A stretch of DNA of 64,000 nt. Source: Mangrovivirga halotolerans (lineage in GTDB: Bacteria; Bacteroidota; Bacteroidia; Cytophagales; Cyclobacteriaceae). The notes beneath the pieces were generated by a model. The model was not told where the DNA came from and did not search any database. It saw only the letters and a program-made list of their open reading frames with translations. A program made the translations under genes and the position numbers. The DNA lies in NCBI RefSeq assembly GCF_026241165.1, contig NZ_JAPFQN010000003.1, positions 124,001 to 188,000 on the forward strand. The letters run 5' to 3'. Positions 19,011 to 28,394 of this stretch are shown here, piece by piece. Every line of letters starts with the position of its first letter. Positions within the stretch are counted from its first letter, which is position 1.

Positions 19011-19628
19011 ATGAAAGAATCTTATTTTGATATTACGGGTGGATTGATGCTGTCGTTTGACGCCAGTTCCCAAAAAGAGCTTTTATTGAAAAGTATAAAG
19101 TCAGCACTCATTGGTGGAGTCGATGTAGTTGGCCTATATAATACAAAATACATAAAAGGTCTTCCACACGAATTAATTAATGAGATTAATAGAGAAGCTG
19201 GTAAGTTTGATGTTCCCCTTATTGTGATTGATCACTGGGAAATGTTAAATGAAGCACATTTTGATGGAGTATACTTTACAGGAATTCCTGAGGATTTTAA
19301 TAAAATTGAACAAAAATTATCAGGTGATTTTATTTTAGGTGTTGAATGCTCTTCAAAAGAGGAGGTGATTTGGAGTAATGAAAATGAATCTGATTTCTGT
19401 ATAATTAATATTAAAGCATTAAGTGAAGGTGAAATAAAAAAACTTAGTGAGATTAATACCCGAACTTTATTTCTTGCCGGTATTGCAAATAGAGAAGAAT
19501 TAAAAAACTTCCGGGAAATCTCTTTTGATGGGGTGTTTCCCGACAAGGATGCTGTAGACGGTAAGAATTTTCTTCAGATTACAGAGAGCTTTAAAACTGC
19601 TCTCAGCATGGTGTTCTCTCACGAGTAA
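19011..19628 (+). CDS. ThiE/TenI-like TIM-barrel protein
   Basis: The 205-residue cytosolic product shows the beta/alpha rhythm of thiamine phosphate synthase: IGGVDVVGLYN, PLIVIDHWEMLNEAHFDGVYF, ILGVECSSKEEV and LFLAGIANREELKNF. The catalytic IINDR-type segment has become VIDHW and the usual phosphate-binding glycine loops are weak, so activity as ThiE is doubtful. No other thiamine gene is nearby. A TenI-like or scavenging role is possible; confidence in the fold is moderate. Confidence 0.55.
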   Translation: MKESYFDITGGLMLSFDASSQKELLLKSIKSALIGGVDVVGLYNTKYIKGLPHELINEINREAGKFDVPLIVIDHWEMLNEAHFDGVYFTGIPEDFNKIEQKLSGDFILGVECSSKEEVIWSNENESDFCIINIKALSEGEIKKLSEINTRTLFLAGIANREELKNFREISFDGVFPDKDAVDGKNFLQITESFKTALSMVFSHE

Positions 19629-19796
19629 GTGGTATTAGCTTCACTACCAAAAAAATCAATAAATAAATTATATGCTTTAAGGTATATTATTCCTCGATTT
19701 TAGAATTAGTATTTAAAATTCACCCTTTTTGAGGGATTGAATTAAATATAATTAGTCATTAATTGATACTAATATAAATAGAATCCTCTTCTCACA

Positions 19797-22775
19797 ATGG
19801 AGATTCAAAGTAATGGAGTATTACAATTAAGTAGTTTGTTTACAGGACTGCTGAATGTGTTTTTAATATTTTTTTTAAACACAGTAGATAGTAATGCCCA
19901 AAATTTTGAACTCAACCATATTGACTATTCATATGGCCTTTCGAATAGTCAGATCTCAACTATAAAACCAGATCAACATGGATTTATTTGGATTGGAACC
20001 CATGGAGGAGGAGTTTACAGATGGGATGGCCAGAATCTAACTCCTTTATCTGACTCTTTGAAATATACATTCATATCTGATATTTTGCCTGTTAAAGATC
20101 AGGGCATGTGGGTTGCCTCGTTAAATTCCTTAAGTCTTGTGACTAAAGAATCTGAATACAAGCAAATGGATTCTCTGGTTAATTTATTAGATGATGCTGT
20201 AGTTCATTTATACGAAACCGAAAAAAGTGTCATTACCTTTTCTAAAAAAGGGAGTATTCACTCCATTATAAAATCTGATCTCAGGCCATATGATAATATT
20301 ATACTGGATAGCCTCGATGGGGTTTACAGGGTATTTCAGGCCAATAATACTTTTCATGTTTTTGCTGGCTACTATTATTATCAGATTCAACATAACAATG
20401 GTCGGTTGACCATTAAAGAGGAAATGTCGATATCAGAAAAATTTGGTATTCAAAGGCCTGTACATTGTTATAGTGTTCACAGGGAGAAGTCAAAATGGCT
20501 TGTTAAAATTAAAAATAAAGTCATTTTTTATGATAAAAATTTTTTTTCTCCTGTTGAAAGAAATTTCCCCATTGAGAACCATGCTTATAGTATCAATTAT
20601 TTTAAAGGGTATTGGTGGTGTAGTTTTTTAAATGGGTTATACCAATTAAAGCTTGGTGAGACAGATTTTAAAGTCATTAAAAAACACCTTTCATTTCCTG
20701 GCTGGAGTAGCCTGGTCACAGATAAAAATCTTTGGATTGGTGGTTTTAATGGCCTATATGAAATTAGTCTTCCTAAAATTCAACCAATTGCAAACCCTCC
20801 ATTTGGAACACCTGGTTATTTTGCCTTTGCCAGGAACGAGGATGAGATTTGGGCAGGAGGGGTAAGTACTGGAATTATTATCTATGATGAAATGGGGTAT
20901 ATTAAGGACTCTATTAGATTCGATGAAAACATGTATAACGAAATTCGATGTTTTCTCGATATGGGTGATGAGCTATTGGTAAGCTCTTGGGCAGGATTGC
21001 TTAAAGTGAATAAGAAGACAAAAAAATCAATTCCAGTAGAATATTTAAATGAAAAAAGAATCCTCTCAATGGCGCTTTCCAAAGATAAAAGCAAAATTTA
21101 CTTTGGCTCAAATGGCAATGGACTTTTTATAAAGGAGGAAGACTCAGTTTTTAATTATACAGAAAGTGATGGATTACCAAGCAATAGAATTTGGTCATTA
21201 CTTCCTTTAGAAGATCAATTAGTCATAGGGACCGAAAAAGGAGTGGCAGTTTATTCTAGGAATGGTATTACTAAACTCGAGCTTAACAAGAAGTTTTTAG
21301 ATATGCCTGTTACCTCTATTGAAAAAATTGATGACGATAATATAGCAATTGGATTTGCTCAATATGGATTAGTTATTTATAATTTAAAAAGCAGAGAAAG
21401 AGAGAATTACCTGACTGATAAAAATGGCTTATCATCCTCCTACATTTATTTTTTAAAAATGATTGATGAAGAATTATGGGTAGGAAGTAGTCTGGGTATT
21501 GATATAATCAATTTTAGAGATACTACCTATAGTGTATTTCAGTTAAGAGATGTGGAAAAAATTGGTGGGGCGGAAACATTTCTCAATGGAATAATTGAAT
21601 TGGAGGAAGAAGTGTGGGTAAGTACAATAGCGGGAACAATTTCAGTTCCAAAGCATATAAAAATGAAATTAAATCAATCAAAGCCAAATCCGGTTGTTAT
21701 CGAATACTTATCCTCTTTAACTATTGATGAATCTATATATCACAAATCAATTTTTGGTTTATCTGGTAAGAATAAAGATCTGGCATTTCCCTATAATCAT
21801 AATAGCATTAAAATCATTTATAATACAGCTGAATTTGACAAGTTAGATACCAGGTTTGTCTATCAATTAGATGGATATGATCCAGTCCCTACAGAACCAA
21901 CTTCTTATCGAACTGTGGTTTATAAACATTTGCCTCCAGGAGAGTACACTTTTAAAGTCTGGAGATATCCACTTCAATCAGATGAAGAGATTATACCAAC
22001 AGAAATAGATTTTAAAATCACCACTCCTTTTTACATGACTGATTTATTCAGGATAATAGCTCTTTTAGCGCCTGTAATTATAATAATTTATTTTATGTGG
22101 TTGAAATCAAAATCAAATATGCATAAGGCTTTAGAAGAAAATAGAATATGGCAGGAGGCTCAAGATGAATTGCGGAAAGATATGGCTATAGATTTTCATG
22201 ATGAAATGGGAAATCACCTTGCCAAGATCATTAATTTCTCAGGTGTACTTAGAATGAAAGGATTATCTTCTGATCAAATACCTGTAGTAAATAAAATTGA
22301 AAGATCAGCACAGGAACTTTTTGTTTCTACAAAAGATCTGTTGTGGTCACTAAAAAAGGGCAATAATAATCTGGAAGAAATATTTTTCCACATTAAAGAT
22401 TTTTCTGACAGACTTTATGACCGTACTAACACTAATGTAAGATTAAACAAAAATACTGATGCCAGTCATATTCTTTTGAATCCAAAAGCGAGTCGAGATC
22501 TGAGCCTGATAATTAAGGAAGCCCTTACTAATATCTACAAGCATGCAGAAGCGGAGAATATATCATTTGAAGTATATATCAATGGTAGAGAATATGCAGA
22601 TATAACCATTCAAGATGATGGCGAAGGATTTAATTATCATGGATTAAATGGTCATAATGGCTTAAGAAATATGCAACAGAGAGCTGCAAGATCAGGTTTT
22701 AATTTTAATATAAGTAGTCGGAAAGGTCAGGGGACGAAAATCGATATCAGGATAAATAAAGAAAGTAATGTTTAA
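19797..22775 (+). CDS. sensor histidine kinase with Reg_prop propeller and Y_Y_Y domain
   Basis: The 992-residue product has an N-terminal signal or anchor (about residues 12-34). A two-component-regulator propeller fills residues about 40-640 with repeats such as GFIWIGTHGGGVYRWDG and LWVGSSLGIDIINF. A Y_Y_Y domain (about 680-755) ends in PPGEYTFKVW. One membrane helix (about 758-779) precedes a HisKA_3 domain with His801 in IDFHDEMGNHLAK, an N box KEALTNIYKHAEA and a G box DDGEGFNYHGLNGHNGLRNM. It should sense an extracellular ligand and phosphorylate the regulator whose gene overlaps its end by 8 bp. Confidence 0.92.
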   Translation: MEIQSNGVLQLSSLFTGLLNVFLIFFLNTVDSNAQNFELNHIDYSYGLSNSQISTIKPDQHGFIWIGTHGGGVYRWDGQNLTPLSDSLKYTFISDILPVKDQGMWVASLNSLSLVTKESEYKQMDSLVNLLDDAVVHLYETEKSVITFSKKGSIHSIIKSDLRPYDNIILDSLDGVYRVFQANNTFHVFAGYYYYQIQHNNGRLTIKEEMSISEKFGIQRPVHCYSVHREKSKWLVKIKNKVIFYDKNFFSPVERNFPIENHAYSINYFKGYWWCSFLNGLYQLKLGETDFKVIKKHLSFPGWSSLVTDKNLWIGGFNGLYEISLPKIQPIANPPFGTPGYFAFARNEDEIWAGGVSTGIIIYDEMGYIKDSIRFDENMYNEIRCFLDMGDELLVSSWAGLLKVNKKTKKSIPVEYLNEKRILSMALSKDKSKIYFGSNGNGLFIKEEDSVFNYTESDGLPSNRIWSLLPLEDQLVIGTEKGVAVYSRNGITKLELNKKFLDMPVTSIEKIDDDNIAIGFAQYGLVIYNLKSRERENYLTDKNGLSSSYIYFLKMIDEELWVGSSLGIDIINFRDTTYSVFQLRDVEKIGGAETFLNGIIELEEEVWVSTIAGTISVPKHIKMKLNQSKPNPVVIEYLSSLTIDESIYHKSIFGLSGKNKDLAFPYNHNSIKIIYNTAEFDKLDTRFVYQLDGYDPVPTEPTSYRTVVYKHLPPGEYTFKVWRYPLQSDEEIIPTEIDFKITTPFYMTDLFRIIALLAPVIIIIYFMWLKSKSNMHKALEENRIWQEAQDELRKDMAIDFHDEMGNHLAKIINFSGVLRMKGLSSDQIPVVNKIERSAQELFVSTKDLLWSLKKGNNNLEEIFFHIKDFSDRLYDRTNTNVRLNKNTDASHILLNPKASRDLSLIIKEALTNIYKHAEAENISFEVYINGREYADITIQDDGEGFNYHGLNGHNGLRNMQQRAARSGFNFNISSRKGQGTKIDIRINKESNV

Positions 22776-23391
22776 AAAGAAAATAATTATCATTGAAGAC
22801 CAGGAAGATTTAAGAGAAAGTTTTGAAGTAATTATTAATGGGTCGGATAAATTTTTCGTGCAAAGCACATATCCGAATGCGGAGAAGGCTCTACGAGAAA
22901 TAAGCAAGGTGCGTCCTGATATTGCAATGGTAGATCTAGAATTACCTGGAATGAATGGGATTGAAGCTATTAAACATATAAAAGAGAAAAGCCCTAAAAC
23001 AGAATGTGTGATAGTTACAGTTTATGAAGATTCTGATCTTGTTTTTGAAGGGTTAAAAGCTGGCGCGGTCGGTTACATTATTAAAAATGCAAACTATCTT
23101 GAGATAATTAGCGCCCTGGACGAATTAGTGCGGGGTGGTTCTCCAATGAGTTCTCAAATCGCAAGAATGGTAATTCAGAATTTTCACATAAATCCAAACT
23201 CCCCATTATCGTCCCGGGAAACAGATGTATTAAAACTTATCGCTGAAGGGAAAAGTTATACACAAATATCCGAAGAGTTATTCATCTCCAAAGAGACAGC
23301 TCGCTCTCACATTAAGAATATATATGTAAAATTAAATGTTAATTCAAAATCAGAGGCTATTTCAAAAGCAAGAAAGGATCATCTCATCTGA
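22768..23391 (+). CDS. LuxR/NarL-type response regulator
   Basis: The 207-residue product has a receiver domain with Glu10-Asp11, the phosphoacceptor Asp56 in IAMVDLELPG, the switch Thr in VIVTVYED and Lys in GYIIKNA. A GerE/LuxR helix-turn-helix follows (SSRETDVLKLIAEGKSYTQISEELFISKETARSHIKNIYVKLNV). It overlaps the upstream kinase gene by 8 bp, so the two form a cognate pair. Targets are unknown; the following TPR/propeller gene is an obvious candidate. Confidence 0.92.
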   Translation: MFKKKIIIIEDQEDLRESFEVIINGSDKFFVQSTYPNAEKALREISKVRPDIAMVDLELPGMNGIEAIKHIKEKSPKTECVIVTVYEDSDLVFEGLKAGAVGYIIKNANYLEIISALDELVRGGSPMSSQIARMVIQNFHINPNSPLSSRETDVLKLIAEGKSYTQISEELFISKETARSHIKNIYVKLNVNSKSEAISKARKDHLI

Positions 23392-23572
23392 GTATTACTA
23401 ATTGTCTTAAGGCTTATCCTCTTAAGTGTTAAATGACCTGGGAGATACTGACGAAGTAATTTTAGTGCCTGTTCAATAATATGCAGGTAATTAATTATAA
23501 AATAAGTTTTTTGATCTCGATGTTCCGGAGTTGGGATTTACCGGCATCGGACATTTATTATATAAAGCAATT

Positions 23573-25627
23573 ATGAAATTCATTCTTTTTCTTTTAATCT
23601 ATTCTTTCTTTACAGTTTCCGCTCAAAATGTTTTACAACTATACCACCAGGGTAATGAAGCCAGGACATCAGGAGACTATGAGAAGTATTTAAATCTGTT
23701 GAGAGAAGCTAATCAACTACAGGCTAATAATCCGAAAATTATGTTTTCTCTGGCAGAGGCATATGCCTTTACAGGTGAAAGGGATAGTGCTTCATTTTAT
23801 CTCAGGGAAGTATTGAAAATTGATTCTGAAAATTATTCTTTAGATAATGATGCGTTCGAAATTCTAAAATCAAATGGGGAACTGCAAAAATTACAGTTTT
23901 ATAAAAATGTAATGATGACTGAAGTGATTTCTTCTGATACCCTGTTAGTAATTCAGGATCCAAATCTCCATATCGAAGATATTCAAAACCATTCTTCTAA
24001 GAATAAGATTTTAGTGAGTAGTGTTAACCGAAGAATGATTTATGAAATTGATGATAAAGGAATAGCAAAACCATTGCTCAAAGAAATGCTAAAATTATCT
24101 CCCCTGGGCATGGACCTGGATGAGAAAGGATTTCTCTGGGTAGCTTCAGTCGGGATTGCCGAAGGAGCAGTTAAAAAGGAATTTATACATAGCTCAATTA
24201 TTTATAAAATAGATGTTGAGAAAGGCTTGGTCACTAATGAGATTGAAATCCCTGGTAAATCGTTTACTGGAGATATTTATATTTCAAGAGACCAAAATAT
24301 TTACGTTACTGATAGCAAGAACAATACCTTATTAAAGCTTGAAGGGAATAAATTTATTAAGGTATTATCAGATGATCGATTTGTTTCATTGCAGGGAGTC
24401 ACAGAATTGAATGGAATGATTTATCTATCAGATTATTTAAAAGGCATTTTTCAATGGAATCCATTAACACAGGAATTGATCAAAGTCCGGACTTCAGAGG
24501 AAGTGACGCTTAAAGGAATCGATGGTCTTTATTCTTATAACAACAAATTAATTGGGGTTCAGAATGGTGTTCGTCCTTTTCGTGTGTTGGAGCTTGAACT
24601 GGATGATAGCGGAGAGTTTGCAATTAATTATGTTTTTTTAGAAAAATCTCATCCTGCTATGGGAGAGCCTACTTTAGGGTACATTGAACGGGGTAAGTTT
24701 TATTACCTTGCAAATAGTTTCTGGCAACTAAATCAGGGTGGTGAAATTAATAACCCAAATGGAAAACAACCAGTCATTTTGGGAATTGATCTAAAGGAAA
24801 GCAATTATAAAATAGTGGTTGAAGAGTTGGTTAAAGTAGTAAATAATAACCTTGCTGAAGCTCATTATTTTTATTTCAATAATTGGGCTGAATTAAGGAA
24901 AGCAGCGAGATTCCGAGGGCTGGTTTCTGACTTCAGTATTTCCACAACCAGCGATAATCCAGAAAAAATCCTTCTCCGTACCATTTACCCTGATAGTTTA
25001 AGTTATTTTAGGATTGAAGAATTTTTTAAAACCTGGTCTTCTACACAAAATGGCCCTGAATTATTGAATGAATTGTCTCCTGCTGAGTTTAGAAAGACAG
25101 TGCAAACAATTATTGCTGTAGAGAAAGTGTCTCCTGAATTTTCTGAACAATACCTTTCTCCTCTTTGTCGTACTAAAGATCATAGAGCTTTTGATTTTTG
25201 GTTGGGCAAATGGAGTGTTTTTAACAAGGATGGTAAATTTTTAGGATATAACAATGTCCATCTTGTTCAAAACGGGTGCGTAATTAAGGAAAACTGGTTT
25301 TCTGGTAATACTTTATTTACCGGGACAAGCATGAATTTTTACAACAGGACAATCGATCAGTGGCAACAGTCCTGGGTTGATAATACCGGAAGAGTTTTAC
25401 AATTGACTGGCGGTTTGATTGGTGATGAAATGGTTCTGAAAAGTGATACTTTGAGTAAAACACAAGATAGAATCACCTGGAGGCCAGCTCAGAATGGAAC
25501 AGTCGAGCAAATCTGGGAAACAACCGATGATGCAGGTAAATCCTGGACTCTACTTTTTTTTGGCATCTATAAAAAATCTGAATCTGATCCGTATAAGAGC
25601 GATAAAGTACGTTTAAACCAAGAGTAA
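23573..25627 (+). CDS. exported TPR/beta-propeller protein with DUF1579-like C-terminus
   Basis: I start at the ATG at 23573, which opens a signal peptide (KFILFLLIYSFFTVSAQ), rather than at 23531. Residues about 20-95 form TPR-like helices (NNPKIMFSLAEAYAFTGERDSASFYLREVLKID). Residues about 120-420 resemble an NHL/SMP-30-type propeller (GDIYISRDQNIYVTDSKNNTLLKLEG). The C-terminal AFDFWLGKWSVFNKDGKFLG starts a lipocalin-like DUF1579-type domain. The combination suggests a periplasmic sensor or binding protein; function is unknown. Confidence 0.7.
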   Translation: MKFILFLLIYSFFTVSAQNVLQLYHQGNEARTSGDYEKYLNLLREANQLQANNPKIMFSLAEAYAFTGERDSASFYLREVLKIDSENYSLDNDAFEILKSNGELQKLQFYKNVMMTEVISSDTLLVIQDPNLHIEDIQNHSSKNKILVSSVNRRMIYEIDDKGIAKPLLKEMLKLSPLGMDLDEKGFLWVASVGIAEGAVKKEFIHSSIIYKIDVEKGLVTNEIEIPGKSFTGDIYISRDQNIYVTDSKNNTLLKLEGNKFIKVLSDDRFVSLQGVTELNGMIYLSDYLKGIFQWNPLTQELIKVRTSEEVTLKGIDGLYSYNNKLIGVQNGVRPFRVLELELDDSGEFAINYVFLEKSHPAMGEPTLGYIERGKFYYLANSFWQLNQGGEINNPNGKQPVILGIDLKESNYKIVVEELVKVVNNNLAEAHYFYFNNWAELRKAARFRGLVSDFSISTTSDNPEKILLRTIYPDSLSYFRIEEFFKTWSSTQNGPELLNELSPAEFRKTVQTIIAVEKVSPEFSEQYLSPLCRTKDHRAFDFWLGKWSVFNKDGKFLGYNNVHLVQNGCVIKENWFSGNTLFTGTSMNFYNRTIDQWQQSWVDNTGRVLQLTGGLIGDEMVLKSDTLSKTQDRITWRPAQNGTVEQIWETTDDAGKSWTLLFFGIYKKSESDPYKSDKVRLNQE

Positions 25628-25677
25628 GGTAATTATTGACAATGTTCAGAATCTAAAGAGATAACATTATAACGTAT

Positions 25678-26193
25678 TTACACACTTTTTTTCAAAATCC
25701 AGGTATGAACAATAGTGTTTTCATCCTCCCTGATTGTTTTAAAAGGTTTAAAATTTAGTTTTTTAATGATTTTTTCAGAAGCAATGTTGCCTTCTTCAAA
25801 AACAGCAAAAATATGTTCAACATTTAAATTTTCAAGGAAGAATTTTTTTGCTGCCATGGCCAATTCAGTAGCCATACCCTTACCACGGTAAGCTTCAGCG
25901 ATCATCCATCCGATTTGCAGATCATTGCTTTCTGGAATAGGTGTTAGATTAATTGCCCCAATAAAATCATTAGAATTCATATCCCGGGCTATCCAATAAT
26001 ATCCTCTCCCTGATTTGTTGTCCTTTAATTTTAATTCTAAAAATTCTAATCTATCCTTTTTGGATTTGTCTCTATGAGGAGATATGAATTTGAAAATATC
26101 CTTTTCCGAAAATAGTTTAAGAACATCATTAAAATCAGACTTTTTCAATAATGAAAGATTAGCCCTATTTGTGAATAAATTAATTTCTGTCAT
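25678..26193 (-). CDS. GNAT acetyltransferase, RimJ/RimL type
   Basis: The 171-residue product shows RimJ/L family order: LSLLKKSDFNDVLKLFSEKDI, YYWIARDMNSNDFIGAINLTPI, the acetyl-CoA motif LQIGWMIAEAYRGKGMATELAMAAKKF, then VFEEGNIASEKIIKKLNFKPF. The substrate could be a protein N-terminus, an antibiotic or a small amine. It diverges from a small ORF starting 25 bp away. Confidence 0.88.
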   Translation of the reverse strand: MTEINLFTNRANLSLLKKSDFNDVLKLFSEKDIFKFISPHRDKSKKDRLEFLELKLKDNKSGRGYYWIARDMNSNDFIGAINLTPIPESNDLQIGWMIAEAYRGKGMATELAMAAKKFFLENLNVEHIFAVFEEGNIASEKIIKKLNFKPFKTIREDENTIVHTWILKKSV

Positions 26194-26217
26194 TTTTTAT
26201 CTAGAAACTGCAATATT

Positions 26218-26358
26218 ATGGATTATACTGCAGAAAATGGAACGATAACGATAAATGGTGAATCATTAAGATATGAGATTCGGGGTAACAGGTTACTATT
26301 GTTTGTCTCTGATGAAACCTCTCCATGTGACTATTACCTCGAATTTGTTGCTGAGTAA
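26218..26358 (+). CDS. 46-residue small ORF with its own terminator
   Basis: An ATG at 26218 opens 46 codons ending in TAA at 26356. The translated protein starts MDYTAENGTITINGESLRYE and ends CDYYLEFVAE. It is acidic, has one Cys, no membrane helix, and reads like one small beta sheet. A strong rho-independent terminator follows 25 bp after the stop, and the gene sits alone in a 280-bp gap, which supports real expression. I do not recognise a family. Confidence 0.5.
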   Translation: MDYTAENGTITINGESLRYEIRGNRLLLFVSDETSPCDYYLEFVAE

Positions 26359-26383
26359 TATTTAATCGATCATAGGGTATATA

Positions 26384-26409
26384 GGTCCGGTGTTTGCCGG
26401 GCCTTTTTT
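26384..26409 (+). terminator. rho-independent terminator of the small ORF
   Basis: GGTCCGG pairs with CCGGGCC (one G-U pair) around a 6-base loop and is followed by six T. It lies 25 bp after the stop of the small ORF and 64 bp before the next gene. Confidence 0.85.
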
Positions 26410-26473
26410 ATTTGGTATTATTTGATATCAGTGTATATTGAAGTTCATTTTGTATCATTCGTTTAGAAGCTGA

Positions 26474-27361
26474 ATGAAAAAGAGTAGAATTGTCAAGTTT
26501 TCTTTCGATAATTATCTGGCTGGAGATGACTATAAAATTTATTACAAGATAATTGGAGAGGGACACCCACTGTTAATAATTCATGGTGGCCCTGTTCTTG
26601 ATCATTCATATATGATCGACTCTTTTTCCTCACTTGGGAAAGAGTTTAAATTGATATTTTTTGATCAGTGTGCTTGCGGAAAATCAACAATTCCTCAAGA
26701 TCACTTTCAACTGGACATGAATAATCTCCTAAAAGACATTGACGCAATTCTGGAAAATGCAGACGAAAATAATGTGAGTATTTTAGGGCATTCATGGGGA
26801 GGATTTCTGGGGTTGAATTACACTTTGAATTTCCCTGAAAAAGTCAAATCTCTTATTTTATCGAATCCCATGCCTTTAACAAGAGATCAATGGAATCATG
26901 ATCAAAGAGTGCTTGACGAGAGAATATTAAAATCTGACCTGATAAAAAGAAACAAGGTCCTGCAGTCTGATCAAATGAGGAAAAACCCTTCTCTTGCAAT
27001 AAAAAAATTAATGAAAATTTCTTTTAAGCCGCATTTTTCCGATGAAAATATGATCGAAAAGTTGAATCTTCAAATACCTGAAGATTACTTGAAAAGGAGT
27101 GAATTATATGAATATTTAATGAATAATGACCTGGGGGATTATAATCTGGAGGGTAAGGTTAATAATATCCATTGTCCTGTATTAACAATTTATGGAGATG
27201 CCGAACCTGCTGTAAAGAGTAAATATCACCATGTTATTGATAAGGCTTTCCAGAATTCCCATCTAAAAATCATTAAAAATTCAGGTCACTTTCCCTTTAT
27301 AGAGAACCCTTCCAGTTATTTCACTGCGGTGAAAAAGTTTCTATCTAAGATTACCGTTTAA
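26474..27361 (+). CDS. alpha/beta hydrolase, proline iminopeptidase-like
   Basis: The 295-residue cytosolic product has the oxyanion motif HGGPVLDHSYM, FFDQCACGKS (normally DQRGxGxS), nucleophile Ser107 in GHSWGG, an acid in YGDAEP and His in SGHFPFIE. The layout fits the proline iminopeptidase group of peptidase family S33. The Arg-to-Cys change in the DQ motif is unusual. It may be cotranscribed with the DUF5996 gene 67 bp downstream. Confidence 0.83.
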   Translation: MKKSRIVKFSFDNYLAGDDYKIYYKIIGEGHPLLIIHGGPVLDHSYMIDSFSSLGKEFKLIFFDQCACGKSTIPQDHFQLDMNNLLKDIDAILENADENNVSILGHSWGGFLGLNYTLNFPEKVKSLILSNPMPLTRDQWNHDQRVLDERILKSDLIKRNKVLQSDQMRKNPSLAIKKLMKISFKPHFSDENMIEKLNLQIPEDYLKRSELYEYLMNNDLGDYNLEGKVNNIHCPVLTIYGDAEPAVKSKYHHVIDKAFQNSHLKIIKNSGHFPFIENPSSYFTAVKKFLSKITV

Positions 27362-27428
27362 ATTTAATGGTGTTGAGATCCGAGATAGTCAGTGGCAATT
27401 AGTAAATTAGGGTAAACCCCTGATTATT

Positions 27429-28370
27429 ATGAATAATACACACATCCCCCAATGTTCCGGACCCTGGCCGGAATTGGCTTATGAAGATTGGAAAGATACT
27501 CTCAAGACTGTTCATATGTGGACTCAGATTGTAGGAAAAATCAGGTTAGTTGCCATGCCCTGGCAAAACCATTCATGGCATACTTCTTTATATATCACAA
27601 CTCATGGACTTTCTACCGGAAGTATTCCTTATGGTAATGGTATTTTTGAGATTGATCTTGATTTTATTAATCACAAACTTAATATATCATCCACTTTTGA
27701 GAAGACATTGGAAATAGACCTTTACCCGAGGTCGGTCGCCGACTTTTATAAAACAGTATTTGATAGCCTGGAATCGATTGGTATTATGATCTCGATATAC
27801 CCTCGTCCAAATGAGTTACCAGAGAATACGCCTTTTTATGAGAATGAAGAAAACAAATCCTATGATAAAAAGGCGATGACTGATTACTGGCAGATAGCTG
27901 TTCAGGTACATAATATATTTTCTTATTTTAGAAGTGAATTTATTGGGAAATGCAGTCCGATACATTTTTTTTGGGGTGCGTTTGATATAGCTCTAACCAG
28001 ATTTTCTGGTAGGATAGCGCCAGAACATCCGGGTATTGCACCTAATATACCAAGCGATGTAATGAAAGAAGCATATAGCCAAGAAGTGAGCAGTGCGGGA
28101 TTCTGGCCTGGTAGTGATGATTTTCCCGAACCAGTTTTTTATTCTTATTGTTATCCGACACCAAAAGATTTTGGAGCACAGAAAGTTTTGCCTGAACAAG
28201 CTTTTTATAGTGAAGATATGGGAGAATATTTCCTTCCCTATAAAGTTGTCAGATCTTCTTCTAATCCAAATTCCACGTTACTCTGTTTCCTTAAAACTAC
28301 CTACGAAGCAGCTGCTAATACCGGTAATTGGGACAGAATTAGTTTGGAGAGGGCCTGGGCACTCCATTGA
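27429..28370 (+). CDS. DUF5996 family protein
   Basis: The 313-residue product begins with WPELAYEDWKDTLKTVHMWTQIVGKIRL and contains HSWHTSLYITTHGLSTGSIPY, FFWGAFDIALTRFSGR and a C-terminal TTYEAAANTGNWDR, all typical of DUF5996. The sequence is rich in Trp, His and aromatic residues. The function of the family is not known. It is convergent with a glycosyltransferase gene 24 bp away. Confidence 0.8.
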   Translation: MNNTHIPQCSGPWPELAYEDWKDTLKTVHMWTQIVGKIRLVAMPWQNHSWHTSLYITTHGLSTGSIPYGNGIFEIDLDFINHKLNISSTFEKTLEIDLYPRSVADFYKTVFDSLESIGIMISIYPRPNELPENTPFYENEENKSYDKKAMTDYWQIAVQVHNIFSYFRSEFIGKCSPIHFFWGAFDIALTRFSGRIAPEHPGIAPNIPSDVMKEAYSQEVSSAGFWPGSDDFPEPVFYSYCYPTPKDFGAQKVLPEQAFYSEDMGEYFLPYKVVRSSSNPNSTLLCFLKTTYEAAANTGNWDRISLERAWALH

Positions 28371-28394
28371 TAATGAGGTTAAAAGAAATATTTA

